Assembly: GCF_036053395.1 (NCBI RefSeq)
Contig: NZ_CP107942.1
Location: 186,001-250,000 of the forward strand
Source: Actinoplanes sp. NBC_00393
GTDB lineage: Bacteria > Actinomycetota > Actinomycetes > Mycobacteriales > Micromonosporaceae
Direction: 5' to 3'
DNA length: 64,000 nucleotides
The first letter of the stretch is position 1; every line of letters begins with the position of its first letter. The notes below the pieces were generated by a model that was not told where the DNA came from, did not search any database, and was given only the letters and a program-made list of their open reading frames with translations. This document shows positions 7,927-17,071 of the stretch, piece after piece. The position numbers and the translations under genes were made by a program.

Positions 7927-9354
7927 ATGCCTCGCCGACCCGACGCGCTGATCACCCCCAATACGGTGATCAAGGCGGCGCGGGAGCGACTGCCGTCACC
8001 TCGCCGCCAACGCCAGTGCATGTCTCGATCCGAACTCGCCGACGCGATCAACCAAGTGCTGGACCGCCTGTATCCAGGCCGAAACCTTGCGGCCTTCTAC
8101 GTGGACTTCCGCTGGGTCGGCAAACTCGAACGCGGCGAGACTCGCTGGCCGACGGAGGAACGTCGGGCAGCGCTCCGCGAGGTCTTCAACGTCGAGTCCG
8201 ACCTCGACATCGACCTCTACAGCCCTCGGTGGACCGGCGCCCTGGACCAAGGACATGACGCTGTCCGGCATCGAAAGCTCGATGCGCATCAGGCAGAGTT
8301 GGCTGCGGAAGCCCTGATCTTGGGTGAAGCGAACATCGCCACCACCCAGCTCCGTCGGCGTTCCATGCTGTTCGGCATGGCAGCTGTGGTGAGCGCCGCG
8401 GGGCTTGCTGGACCGGAAAGCGGGCATCGGCGGCGAATCGGCGCCACCGATCTGTCACGGCTCAATGCCGTCACCACCCTCTACCGCTCCGTTGATCACG
8501 AGTTCGGCGGCGGGATGCTGGTCGACGATCTCGGCAAGTTCGCCGAATCGGCGACTGGCCTGCTGGACCACGTCGTCTCCGACGCGTTGCGGCCCCACTT
8601 GCTCACAGCAATCTCCAACGCCCGGTACCTCGCCGGCTGGACAGCCTTCGACGCCACCCGGCACGCCGACGCCCAACGACACTTCGCCGCCGCGGAGCGC
8701 TACGCGGTCGAATCCGGTGATCGGCGTCTGCTGGCTTATGTGCGCTACGGCCAGGCCAAACAGCTGCAGCATCTGCGTCACAACCGCGATGCGCTCCACA
8801 CCCTGCAGGCAGCCCATCACGGCCTGGATCCCACGCCGGGAATCCTCGCGATCCTGCACGGTGCGGAAGCAGCGTCGCGTGCTGCCCTCGGTGACGCCGA
8901 GGGGGCCAGGCGGGCGCTCGGACAATCCAGCGAAGCGTTCGGAGCGGTCCGGCCGGGCGAAGAACCCGAATGGATGGGCTTCCTCGACCTCGGCGAGCTC
9001 CTGGCCCAGTACGGACGTGTGTATCGAGACTTCGCCCGTGCGGATCGCCGCTACGGCGACGACGCCGTGCGCTGGGTCGACGATGCCATCGCCTCCTTCG
9101 ACCCGGAGAACGTCCGCAGCTCGGTACTCAACCAGGTCGGCCTGTGCAGTGCGTACTTCCTGGCCGGAGCCCCAGAGTTGGCTGTGCAGGCCGGCCGGGC
9201 AGCGCAGCAACTCGCCACCGAACTGACATCGCAGCGAGTCGTCGAGCGCATCGCGAATCTGCGACGAGATGCCGCCGATCACCTCGACCGTCCCGACGTC
9301 GTGGAATTCCTCCACGACTTGCCCTCGATCCAGCCGCAGCGGAGCGTCTGTTAA
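7927..9354 (+). CDS. XRE-type regulator with TPR-like C-terminal region
   Basis: Starts at ATG 7927, five bases after GGGAGG. The product has 475 residues. The N-terminal quarter resembles the helix-turn-helix part of large actinobacterial regulators (SRSELADAINQVLDRL...FRWVGKLERGETRWP), followed by a short hydrophobic stretch (MLFGMAAVVSAAGLAG, near residue 145) often seen as a pseudo-signal in this family, then alpha-helical TPR-like repeats (ARYLAGWTAFDATRHADAQRHFAAAERYA). Its stop overlaps the kinase start (TAATG), so both are one transcript. Confidence 0.75.
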   Translation: MPRRPDALITPNTVIKAARERLPSPRRQRQCMSRSELADAINQVLDRLYPGRNLAAFYVDFRWVGKLERGETRWPTEERRAALREVFNVESDLDIDLYSPRWTGALDQGHDAVRHRKLDAHQAELAAEALILGEANIATTQLRRRSMLFGMAAVVSAAGLAGPESGHRRRIGATDLSRLNAVTTLYRSVDHEFGGGMLVDDLGKFAESATGLLDHVVSDALRPHLLTAISNARYLAGWTAFDATRHADAQRHFAAAERYAVESGDRRLLAYVRYGQAKQLQHLRHNRDALHTLQAAHHGLDPTPGILAILHGAEAASRAALGDAEGARRALGQSSEAFGAVRPGEEPEWMGFLDLGELLAQYGRVYRDFARADRRYGDDAVRWVDDAIASFDPENVRSSVLNQVGLCSAYFLAGAPELAVQAGRAAQQLATELTSQRVVERIANLRRDAADHLDRPDVVEFLHDLPSIQPQRSVC

Positions 9355-10277
9355 TGAGTGCCGTGGCCGGCAGATTCACCGAAACAGCGATGCGCCAGAC
9401 CCTCCTACGAATTGCGAGCCAACTGGGGGCGGACGCCAGCGAGGCAACTCTGCTGCGTCTGACCAACAACGCGGTCTTCGCGCTGCCCTCCGCCAATCTG
9501 GTCGTACGGATCACCCGCAGCCATCGGCTGCACGCTCGTGTCCACAAGGTGGCAGCGCTCGGTGTCTGGTTCGCCACCGTAGACGCGCCTACCATCCGGC
9601 TCGCCGAGCAGTTCTCCCAGCCGGTCCAGGACGGCCAACTCTTGGCCACGGTTTGGGAACTCGTCCCCGCAACAGAGCCAAAGCCGGATGCGTCGGACCT
9701 CGGCGCAGCCCTGCGCACGTTCCACCACTTGGGCCTACCTCCGTTTGAGCTGCCCGCGTGGGATCCCATCGGAGACGCACGTACCCGGATCGCCGATGCC
9801 GAAGCCCTCGACGGAGCCGATCGCGAATTCCTGCTCGAATGGTGTGACCGGCTGGAACCCCGTCTGGCCGCCTTCATCGCCAGCGCGGAGGTCGGCTTGG
9901 TCCACGCCGACGCCCACGAGGGCAATCTGCTGCGACAGCCGGACGGCCGAGTGGTGTTGTGTGACTTCGACGCGACTTGCCGTGGACCGTGGCAAGTCGA
10001 CCTCGTTCCCGCTCCCGCGAACGAGGCTCGCTTCGGTCGCACAGGCGGGCACCAAAACCTTGCCCGTGCCTATGGATACGACATCACCACCGACCCGGAT
10101 TGGCCGCTGCTCCGAGAAGCTCGGGAACTGAAGATGATCGCAGCCGGAGCCCCGCTGCTCGCCTCGGCTCCCGGCGTCCACGCCGAGTTCCGCCTGCGCC
10201 TCGACTCCGTGCGCAACAACGACGGGCAAACCAGATGGACGGCCTTTGGCGACCTGCCCCCGCTGACCGCTCAGTAA
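9354..10277 (+). CDS. Aminoglycoside-phosphotransferase-family kinase
   Basis: A 307-residue APH/choline-kinase-fold protein. The catalytic loop LVHADAHEGNLL supplies the HxDxxxxN motif and VVLCDFDATCRGP holds the Mg-binding DFD. The N-lobe has ALPSANLVVRITR in place of the usual ATP-binding Lys strand. The substrate cannot be read from sequence; homologues phosphorylate small metabolites as often as antibiotics. ATG 9354 overlaps the upstream TAA, so expression is coupled to the regulator. Confidence 0.8.
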   Translation: MSAVAGRFTETAMRQTLLRIASQLGADASEATLLRLTNNAVFALPSANLVVRITRSHRLHARVHKVAALGVWFATVDAPTIRLAEQFSQPVQDGQLLATVWELVPATEPKPDASDLGAALRTFHHLGLPPFELPAWDPIGDARTRIADAEALDGADREFLLEWCDRLEPRLAAFIASAEVGLVHADAHEGNLLRQPDGRVVLCDFDATCRGPWQVDLVPAPANEARFGRTGGHQNLARAYGYDITTDPDWPLLREARELKMIAAGAPLLASAPGVHAEFRLRLDSVRNNDGQTRWTAFGDLPPLTAQ

Positions 10278-10396
10278 CCGCAGCTCGCGGGGTCCCGTAC
10301 CCGCCGCGCGCGTCGGGGAGCCGGGTAGAGAAACGGCGAGTGACGTCCCCGGCCAGCACGGGCACGAAACCCACAGGCATCCAAAGCGCGGCTAGT

Positions 10397-10427
10397 GACA
10401 ACTTGTCTGGCGCCTATACTAGTCGCC
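10397..10427 (+). promoter_or_regulatory. Leaderless promoter and small operator
   Basis: TATACT at 10415-10420 is a good -10 box placed 7 bases before the ATG at 10428, so the transcript would start at or beside the start codon. No RBS is present, which fits leaderless translation. GACAA-C-TTGTC (10397-10407) is a perfect small palindrome where the -35 region should be, an obvious repressor site. The -35 itself is weak. Confidence 0.5.
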
Positions 10428-10616
10428 ATGGCGCAGACGAGCCTCCGCCTTGTCGGTGCTGCCGAGATCAGCGTGCTTCTCGGCGGTGTCAGCAGGCAGC
10501 GGGTCTACCAGTTGACTCGTCGTGCCGACTTTCCTGCGCCGGTTGCCGATCTCGCGCAGGGCAAGGTGTGGAACGCCGATGACGTGTTGGCGTGGATCGC
10601 CAGTCATCGGCGGTGA
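10428..10616 (+). CDS. AlpA/MerR-like small DNA-binding protein (excisionase type)
   Basis: 62 residues with the winged-helix pattern of AlpA/Xis proteins: VGAAEISVLLGGVSRQRVYQLTRRADFPAPVADL, then KVWNADDVLAWIA. The family includes excisionases and phage/element regulators. It is far from the integrase at 38552, so an excisionase role is only possible. No RBS; a leaderless start is supported by the -10 box 7 bases upstream. Confidence 0.7.
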   Translation: MAQTSLRLVGAAEISVLLGGVSRQRVYQLTRRADFPAPVADLAQGKVWNADDVLAWIASHRR

Positions 10617-10702
10617 AGGGCGACTGCGAGATGGAGTTCTTGCCCGGGATCCGGTGGAGAGTTGGATTCGTCTTCCGGTCAGCGGTTGGCATCAGGCAAG
10701 AC

Positions 10703-12475
10703 TCACGGTTGACCCGGCGTGTTCGTCGTGCGAGCGACGCGCCGACGGAAGCTCGCTAGCAGGCTGTTCGCGCCGTCGTGGTCACCGGTGCGTCGCAGCG
10801 CCTCGGCGGCCCGTAGCTGCAGATCTTCGTTGTCGGGCGCGATCGTGATGGCTGTCTGGAGCAGCCGGACAGCTCCGGGCGGCGGTTCATGCTCAACGAG
10901 GACGACGTAGGCGTCGATGACGTCGCGCCGGAGCGCTTCGCGGACGGGTGTGAGCCACGGCCAGTCCTGTCCGGCGGCGAACTCCCCGGTGTAGCGACGG
11001 ACGACAGCGTGGCAGGCCTGTATCCGGGCCGCGGTTTCGATGGCGCACCCGGCCGCGGCGACCGCGGTGCGCCACTGCCACAGGTCGGTGTCGATGGCCG
11101 CCGTGTTCAGTTGGTAGCGGGTGTCGTGCCGGTTCACCGGGTTGCTGCCGAGCTCGGGCTGGAGCTGTTTGCGCAGGTCGCTGATCGTGGTGTGTAGCCG
11201 TTGGGTGATGGACGCCGGCCGTACGCCGGGCCAGCAGGCGCGGATGAGTTCAGCAGGGCTGGCGCCGTCTGCGTGGACCGCGAGGTAGGCGAGGATCTGC
11301 AGGCCCGCGCTGCGGCGCAGCCGGGTGGGCTGTCCCTGGACGACGAGCTGGCAACCGCCGAGGAGTTCCAGGCGGCCGGGCGCATCGGGCTTTCCGGTTA
11401 CCACCGTGTGCGCCACGCCGGGTCGATGGTCCACGAGCTGGTTCGGGGCGGCCGCGTCGTCCCGGGTGTGCCGTACCAGATCGATCAGGTCGGTGGCGGT
11501 CTGTTGGTCGAGTACACAGACCCGGCGCGGTGCTGCGGCATCCGCACCGATGATCATTCCGTCGGTAGCGACGTGCCACCGGGCTGACGCAGCTACGGTG
11601 GCGTCGAAGGTGAGAACCGTGACGCTTCCAGCAGGGCTGCCTGGGAATGGTCGGACGGTCATGGCCTGTCGCAGGTCAGGATCGATGCCGGGTAGCAGCG
11701 CGTCGATGTCTGTGGCGTCTACGCGTACGTCGTGGGTTGGTGTGCTGTTGGTGGTGGTGAGCGCTGCGCTCACCAGCAGGCCGCGCGCGGCTGCGGCCGC
11801 GCCGGGCCCGGCGAGCGCAAGTACGCCGGAAGGTGGTGCGGCAAGCGGGACCGAAGCCTGCGGCGGTGGGCCGGAGACGGCGATGGCTTCCGCGGCTGGG
11901 GGGAGTCGTTGCAGGTCGGGGTCGCTGGTGTGGCCGTCTGCGCGCGGTGGCCCGGGACGATAGTGGCGCCGACGGTGGAACCAGATCAGCGAGCCAGCAG
12001 CGGTGACCGCCGCGGCGGTGGGGTAGGGGATCCACCCGCCGCCGGGCAACGTGATCCCGCCGTCAGCGGCGCGGGGTTCCGGGAGTTGCTGAGCGACCGC
12101 CGGCCGGGCGACGCCGGTGTCCGCGGACGCGGCGCCAGGCAGCGTGAACGCCGCGACCCCGGCCATCGAGCTGGCCGTCACCTGTGCCGGGGTGGGCAGC
12201 GGCATGCGGCGCAGCCGCCGCCAAACCGTCGCCGCCCACCGCACGGCGCGGCGCCCCAGATAGATGACCAGCACCAGCCAGGCCATCGTGGCGACGGCAC
12301 CACAGCAGGCGACGATCGTCCCGGCTGTCAGCGGCTGCTGCAACCAGCTGTCGACCTGCGTGCGGCTGGGCCACCGCCACGGGTGGTGGGCCAGCCACAG
12401 CGTGGCCAGCAGCGGCGGCACGGTGACGACGGCGAGCAGGATCGCCGCGGTGGCCAGCCGGTTCACCCACCGCAT
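10703..12475 (-). CDS. Membrane-anchored SARP/BTAD regulator without LysM
   Basis: 590 residues from ATG 12475. Two N-terminal membrane segments (ATAAILLAVVTVPPLLATLW; AGTIVACCGAVATMAWLVLVIYLG), an ITLPGGGW motif, a third segment ending in FHRRRHYR, and a cytoplasmic C-terminal half. The C-terminus begins LELLGGCQLVVQGQPTRLRRSAGLQILAYLAVHADG (winged helix) and continues ACWPGVRPASITQRLHTTISDLRKQL, then a BTAD TPR-like region. It is a paralogue of the protein at 14453. The frame is open upstream, but ATG 12475, two bases past the stop of the Hsp70-like gene, fits the hydrophobic N-terminus. Role: membrane-linked transcription factor (inference). Confidence 0.78.
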   Translation of the reverse strand: MRWVNRLATAAILLAVVTVPPLLATLWLAHHPWRWPSRTQVDSWLQQPLTAGTIVACCGAVATMAWLVLVIYLGRRAVRWAATVWRRLRRMPLPTPAQVTASSMAGVAAFTLPGAASADTGVARPAVAQQLPEPRAADGGITLPGGGWIPYPTAAAVTAAGSLIWFHRRRHYRPGPPRADGHTSDPDLQRLPPAAEAIAVSGPPPQASVPLAAPPSGVLALAGPGAAAAARGLLVSAALTTTNSTPTHDVRVDATDIDALLPGIDPDLRQAMTVRPFPGSPAGSVTVLTFDATVAASARWHVATDGMIIGADAAAPRRVCVLDQQTATDLIDLVRHTRDDAAAPNQLVDHRPGVAHTVVTGKPDAPGRLELLGGCQLVVQGQPTRLRRSAGLQILAYLAVHADGASPAELIRACWPGVRPASITQRLHTTISDLRKQLQPELGSNPVNRHDTRYQLNTAAIDTDLWQWRTAVAAAGCAIETAARIQACHAVVRRYTGEFAAGQDWPWLTPVREALRRDVIDAYVVLVEHEPPPGAVRLLQTAITIAPDNEDLQLRAAEALRRTGDHDGANSLLASFRRRVARTTNTPGQP

Positions 12476-12477
12476 GA

Positions 12478-14310
12478 TCAGCCAGACGGTGCGGTGGGTG
12501 TGGTGCGGGCCAGCGTCCAGGTGCGCTGGGCGAACCAGGCGGCGACCGCGAGGGCGTAGATGACGGCGAGGATGTTCGGCCCGGACCGCGAGATGATCAC
12601 GGTGAAGAAGCCGAGCAGCACAGCCAGCACGATCCGGGCGGCGGGGTGGCGGACCAGGGCGCAGGTGATGCCAATGCCCATGAGCAGGCCCCCGGTGTAG
12701 CCGACGAGTTCGTTCCAGTCGTTGGCCCACCACGGCAGGCCGGCGTGCCACCACAGGGCGACCGCGACGGTGCCGACCGCGGCGGTGATCATCGAGCTGG
12801 GGGAGAAGGTGAGGAACGCGTCCCAGCCGCCGGCCGGGGCGGGCCGGCGTTTCCAGGTGAGCGCGGCGAGCAGCAGCACGCAGGCGAGCAGCGGCAGGAT
12901 CGGCATCAGCGACCAGCGCAGCAACTGGCCGGTCGGGTAGGCGAAGTAGACGGCCGCGGTGATCGCGTACAGGCACGCGACCGCGGCGCCGGCGCCGGCC
13001 GCCAGGGCGATGCCGCTGGTGATGCGCGATTCGGGGTATGCACGGGCCGGCGCTTTGTTCTGCTGGTCGAGGATCGCCGCGAACAGCGACGCGGCCTGCA
13101 GGAACGTGATCGCCGCGAGTACGGCTGCGACGGTGAGTTCACCCCAGACCGCGAGGACGTAGTAGCCCTCGCCGCGCCAGGTGGGGGTGCCGTTGTTGAA
13201 GTCGGCGGTGAACACGAAATGCCCGAACAGGGCGAGCGACGCCAGCCCGGGCAGCGCGAGGGCGACGATGCGGCGCAGCGGCGGGACCCGTAGTGCCGCA
13301 TCCGGGCTCCCAAGCGTGGCAGCGACGTCGCCGGCTCCGCTGTCGGCGGCGCCCAGCGCGGCCGTCAGCTCCGGGCGGGACAGCACCTGCGGCGTGGTGC
13401 CGAGCTTTGCAGCGACCGTGTCGACAGCTCCCGGTGTCGTCGCGGCCGCGCCGATCAGGTAGACGGCGTCGAGCTGGTCCGGTTTGAGGTCGGCGGCGGT
13501 GACAGCCTCGGCGGCCAGTTGCCCGGCCCGTTCCAGCACCGGCTGAGCGGCTTGCCGCACGACGCTGGAGTTGACCACGATCGGCGGGTTGCCGCCGGGC
13601 ACCGGCATCGTCACCGCCGGCTGCTCAGCGAGGGCCTGCTTGGCGGTGCGGACCGCGGCGAGCAGCGGCCACCGCTGATCCGCCGCGAGAGTGTCCAGTT
13701 CGGCGCCGGTCAGGGTCATGGTCAGGGCAGCGTCGATGCGGTCACCGCCGCAGTCCGGGTCGGCCAGCGTGGAGAGCACCTCGCCTTCGGCGAGCACGGT
13801 TGCTTCGCAACCAGCACCGAGATCAACCACCAGCACGGTACGGGCGTCGCGGCTGATCTGTGCGGTGGCCGCGATCGGTGCTTCGACCAGGCGGGACACG
13901 GTGAGTCCGGCGCGGCGGGCGGCGTTGCGCAGCCAGGTACGCCGCCGTGGCCCCCACCCGGCCGGGACTACCAGGCGGACGTCCTCGAGGCGTTCCCCGG
14001 CGACCCGGTTGGCCTCCTCGCCGACCTGTCGCAGGGTGGCGGCGACCAGGTCGGCCACCGGAACCTCGGTCCCGGCGACGGTCAGGTTCTCGGTGCCGGC
14101 CCGCAACGGCGACAGCACGAAGCCGTCCGGATCGGAGGTGGCCTGCTGCCACGCCGCCGGCCCGACCGCGATCCCGGCCTTGCTGACGTGCACCGCGCTG
14201 GACAGCTCGGGGGAGCCGCCGAAGTCAAGCACCGTCGAGGATCCGCCTGGCCAGACGAGGACCGCCCGGGTGGAGGCGGCACCGTAATCGATCGCCAGCC
14301 ACGGAAGCAT
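12478..14310 (-). CDS. Hsp70/actin-fold ATPase with polytopic membrane domain
   Basis: 610 residues. The N-terminal ~330 residues show the DnaK/actin ATPase signature: WLAIDYGAASTRAVLVW (phosphate 1), TVLVVDLGAGCEATVL (phosphate 2) and VYLIGAAATTPGAVDTVA (adenosine). No canonical substrate-binding domain follows; instead the C-terminal part contains about seven or eight hydrophobic segments (IVALALPGLASLALFGHFVF to NILAVIYALAVAAWFA). No good RBS precedes ATG 14310. It is transcribed with the SARP protein at 10703 and diverges from the LysM-SARP gene. A membrane Hsp70-like ATPase that senses or remodels a partner is a reasonable guess, not shown. Confidence 0.75.
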   Translation of the reverse strand: MLPWLAIDYGAASTRAVLVWPGGSSTVLDFGGSPELSSAVHVSKAGIAVGPAAWQQATSDPDGFVLSPLRAGTENLTVAGTEVPVADLVAATLRQVGEEANRVAGERLEDVRLVVPAGWGPRRRTWLRNAARRAGLTVSRLVEAPIAATAQISRDARTVLVVDLGAGCEATVLAEGEVLSTLADPDCGGDRIDAALTMTLTGAELDTLAADQRWPLLAAVRTAKQALAEQPAVTMPVPGGNPPIVVNSSVVRQAAQPVLERAGQLAAEAVTAADLKPDQLDAVYLIGAAATTPGAVDTVAAKLGTTPQVLSRPELTAALGAADSGAGDVAATLGSPDAALRVPPLRRIVALALPGLASLALFGHFVFTADFNNGTPTWRGEGYYVLAVWGELTVAAVLAAITFLQAASLFAAILDQQNKAPARAYPESRITSGIALAAGAGAAVACLYAITAAVYFAYPTGQLLRWSLMPILPLLACVLLLAALTWKRRPAPAGGWDAFLTFSPSSMITAAVGTVAVALWWHAGLPWWANDWNELVGYTGGLLMGIGITCALVRHPAARIVLAVLLGFFTVIISRSGPNILAVIYALAVAAWFAQRTWTLARTTPTAPSG

Positions 14311-14350
14311 GACGATGAGTGAAACAGATGACCGCCGATCCGTCAGCCCC

Positions 14351-14390
14351 GTGTGTGAGCAGTTGTGAGGTGTTGTGAGCCCGTGTGAGG
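14351..14390. promoter_or_regulatory. Four TGTGAG direct repeats on 10-bp pitch
   Basis: TGTGAG occurs exactly at 14354, 14364, 14374 and 14384, each followed by C or G alternately, in the 142-base gap between the divergent Hsp70-like and LysM-SARP genes. Equal spacing of one helical turn is what SARP-family activators use for direct-repeat operators (their known spacing is usually 11 bp). Likely the binding site for one or both flanking SARP proteins. Confidence 0.6.
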
Positions 14391-14452
14391 CCCCAGCGAC
14401 CTGGTCACCGGCATAGCGTCAGCCCACTGAGAGCCGCGGGGAGGGGTACGCC

Positions 14453-16957
14453 GTGATTCGGATGGTCGCAGCAATTCGGGTGGTCGTGGTCGCCTGCGCA
14501 TTGCTGTTCGGTGTCCCGGCGCTGCTTTTCGCAGTCGCCGGGAGTCCGCTGCCGGCGCAGACGCCGTCCGCCGAGCAGTGGCAGTTGTGGGCCAATGACC
14601 CGCTGCATCCCCGGTACGCGGGCGCGACTGCCCGTACCGTGATGTGGCTTGTCTGGGCTTTGCTGGCTGTCCTGGTGGCGGCGGCCGTGGCCGCCCGCGT
14701 GCGCCGTCTGCCGTGGAGTCGGGCCGCCGGCTACCTGCCCGGCCCGCTGCAGGGGCTGGCTGCGACGCTCATCGGCGCCGCCACCGTCACGACCGCCACC
14801 ACCACGGCCGACGCCCACGAAGCGGTTCCGGTGACGGCGAGCGTCCCGGACTACCAGCCGGTCGCCCGCACCCTCGAACCCGCGCAAACGGAGCACCGTG
14901 CGACCGTCACGGTGCGCCGCGGCGACACCCTCAGCGGCATCGCGCAGCGAAAGCTGCGCGACGCCGAACGCTGGCCAGAGATCTTCGCCCTCAACCGCAA
15001 CAAACACTTCCCCGACGTCGGTGGACGTCTGCACGACCCGGACGTCATCTACCCGGGCTGGCGGCTGCAACTGCCGGCCGACGCCGCCCCGAAACCACGC
15101 ACACCCGCCCGCCCGAAGCCCGCTACACCGGCACCCACCAAACCTTCCGAGCCCGCCGCCACAGCCGCGCCCGCCGCCACCGAGCAGGCCAACGAGGACA
15201 GGGCGACGGCAGACGAGGGCGTGACGCTGCCCGGCGGATGGATCAGCCTTCCCCTCGCCGCGGCACTCGTCGCCGCCGCAGTCATGGTGTGGCTGCAACG
15301 CCGCCGGCGTTACGTCCCGCCCGCCGTCATCGACTCCGACATCGACGATTCCCACCTGCGCCCGCTGCCCGCGGTCCTGACGACGATCAAACGGCAGGTC
15401 CGGCGCCGCGACCCCGCCCTGCTTGATCCGCCGGCACCGCAACCCACGGTCGCGCAGCACAACGCCGCCGCACCCGCCGACCAACCCACCACCGGCCTGG
15501 ACGGGCTGCAACTCGCGGGACTCGACGGTCGCATGCCGGCGGACGGCTGGGGGTTGACCGGCCCCGGCGCGCACGCCGCCGCCCGCGGCCTGCTCGTCGC
15601 CACGCTGTCGTCGGGCAGTCCCGCTGACCCTGACGCCAAAGGCCAGGTCATCGTGGCTGCGGACACCCTTGAGGTGCTGCTCGGTGCCGCCGGGCAACGC
15701 TACGCCGACATGCCGCGACTGCACCCCACCGCGGACCTGGGGGAGGCGCTCACCCGCGCCGAGGAACTGATCGTCGAACGACGCCGCATCCTGCAGGAAC
15801 ACGACGCCGCCGACCTGGCGGAACTGCGCGCCACCGAACCTTTCCACCCACCGATGCCGCAGGTGCTGCTGCTGGCCACGGCGCCACCAACAGATCTACG
15901 GGGCCGACTGGCGACCACGGTACGGCTCGGAGCATCCCTGCAGATCGCGGTCGTGGTGCTCGGCGACTGGACCGACGGCGACACGCTGACCGTCGCCGAC
16001 GACGGAACAACCGGCACCGAACGGATCGCCGTGCTCGACACTCCCACGGCTCTGCAACTGCTGGACGTGCTGCATGAAGCGCACACCGGAACGCCGGTCA
16101 CTGCGGCCGTGAGCGCAACGGACGGCCCACCGTCATCATCACCCGCCCAGCCCGTCGTTCAACCGGCGGCTGCTGGTGAGCCGCCAAACGATTCGCCACC
16201 GCACACCGTGCGCGTCCGGCTGCTCGGCGAGCCGGCGATCCTCGACAGCGACGGCAAACCGATGACCGGCCTACGCCACCACGCCCGCGGGCTGCTCGTC
16301 TACCTGGCCGTCCACCGCGACGGCGCCCGCCTGCCCGACCTCATGGAAGCGTTCTGGCCAGCCGCCACCGTGCGCCGCGCCTCTGAACGGCTCTCCACCG
16401 AAGTCGCCAACCTGCGCCGCACCATCCGCCAGGCCGCGGGCGACAAGAGCATTCAACCCGTGATCAACACCGGTGGTCACTATCACCTCGACCCGAAACT
16501 GCTCGACATCGACATCTGGCAGGTCGCCGACGCCCTGCGCCAAGCCGCGACCGCCGAACCCGGCGCACGGCTGGCGCTGCTCAGCCGCGCAGTCGACGCC
16601 CACAGCGGGGTCCTCGCCGCCGGGTGCGACTACGAATGGATCGAACAACCCCGCGAACACTTCCGCCGCCTCGGCGTGCGCGCCCGTCTCGAGGCGGCCG
16701 AACTCATCGAACGGGACGACCCCAAGGCGGCTGCCGACCTACTCGGTGACGCGGCAGCAATCGACCCGATCAACGAAGAACTCGCCCGCCGGGCGATACG
16801 CGCAATCGTCGCGGTCGGCGACCACGCCGGCGCGCGATCCGTCATGGAGCACCTGCATGCGGCCCTGCACCACATCAATGAAGAACCGTCCGAGCAGACC
16901 ACCACACTCGCCGCTGAGTTGATCGCCTCCAGGGACAGGCACAGCGAGGGGTTCTGA
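14453..16957 (+). CDS. LysM-membrane-SARP/BTAD transcription factor
   Basis: 834 residues from GTG 14453, with GGGAGGGG upstream. Order: membrane segments near 8-30 and 62-82, a third possible one at 95-115, LysM at about 151-208 (VRRGDTLSGIAQRKLRDAER to YPGWRLQLP), a Pro/Ala linker, VTLPGGW and a membrane segment at 262-281 followed by LQRRRRY, a long cytoplasmic region, then winged helix from about 585 (RLLGEPAILDSDGKPMTGL; FWPAATVRRASERLSTEV) and BTAD to the end. LysM binds peptidoglycan or chitin in known proteins, so an outside-wall sensor wired to an inside DNA-binding domain is likely (inference), comparable in layout to ToxR/CadC. Confidence 0.82.
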   Translation: MIRMVAAIRVVVVACALLFGVPALLFAVAGSPLPAQTPSAEQWQLWANDPLHPRYAGATARTVMWLVWALLAVLVAAAVAARVRRLPWSRAAGYLPGPLQGLAATLIGAATVTTATTTADAHEAVPVTASVPDYQPVARTLEPAQTEHRATVTVRRGDTLSGIAQRKLRDAERWPEIFALNRNKHFPDVGGRLHDPDVIYPGWRLQLPADAAPKPRTPARPKPATPAPTKPSEPAATAAPAATEQANEDRATADEGVTLPGGWISLPLAAALVAAAVMVWLQRRRRYVPPAVIDSDIDDSHLRPLPAVLTTIKRQVRRRDPALLDPPAPQPTVAQHNAAAPADQPTTGLDGLQLAGLDGRMPADGWGLTGPGAHAAARGLLVATLSSGSPADPDAKGQVIVAADTLEVLLGAAGQRYADMPRLHPTADLGEALTRAEELIVERRRILQEHDAADLAELRATEPFHPPMPQVLLLATAPPTDLRGRLATTVRLGASLQIAVVVLGDWTDGDTLTVADDGTTGTERIAVLDTPTALQLLDVLHEAHTGTPVTAAVSATDGPPSSSPAQPVVQPAAAGEPPNDSPPHTVRVRLLGEPAILDSDGKPMTGLRHHARGLLVYLAVHRDGARLPDLMEAFWPAATVRRASERLSTEVANLRRTIRQAAGDKSIQPVINTGGHYHLDPKLLDIDIWQVADALRQAATAEPGARLALLSRAVDAHSGVLAAGCDYEWIEQPREHFRRLGVRARLEAAELIERDDPKAAADLLGDAAAIDPINEELARRAIRAIVAVGDHAGARSVMEHLHAALHHINEEPSEQTTTLAAELIASRDRHSEGF

Positions 16958-17071
16958 CCGCTGCCCAACAGCTGCTCTTCCATGCGACGTCGTTGCTCCG
17001 CGCCGGCCAGGTGACAGACCGGCGACGCGGGCGGGGCAACCGGTACCCTGGCCACAGGCAGGAGGTCACAC

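Noticed and set aside
14405..15847. 480-codon minus-strand open frame opposite the LysM-SARP gene
   Set aside because: It mirrors a strongly coding gene with clear domains; product is Gly/Arg-rich without motifs, a normal shadow in high-GC DNA.
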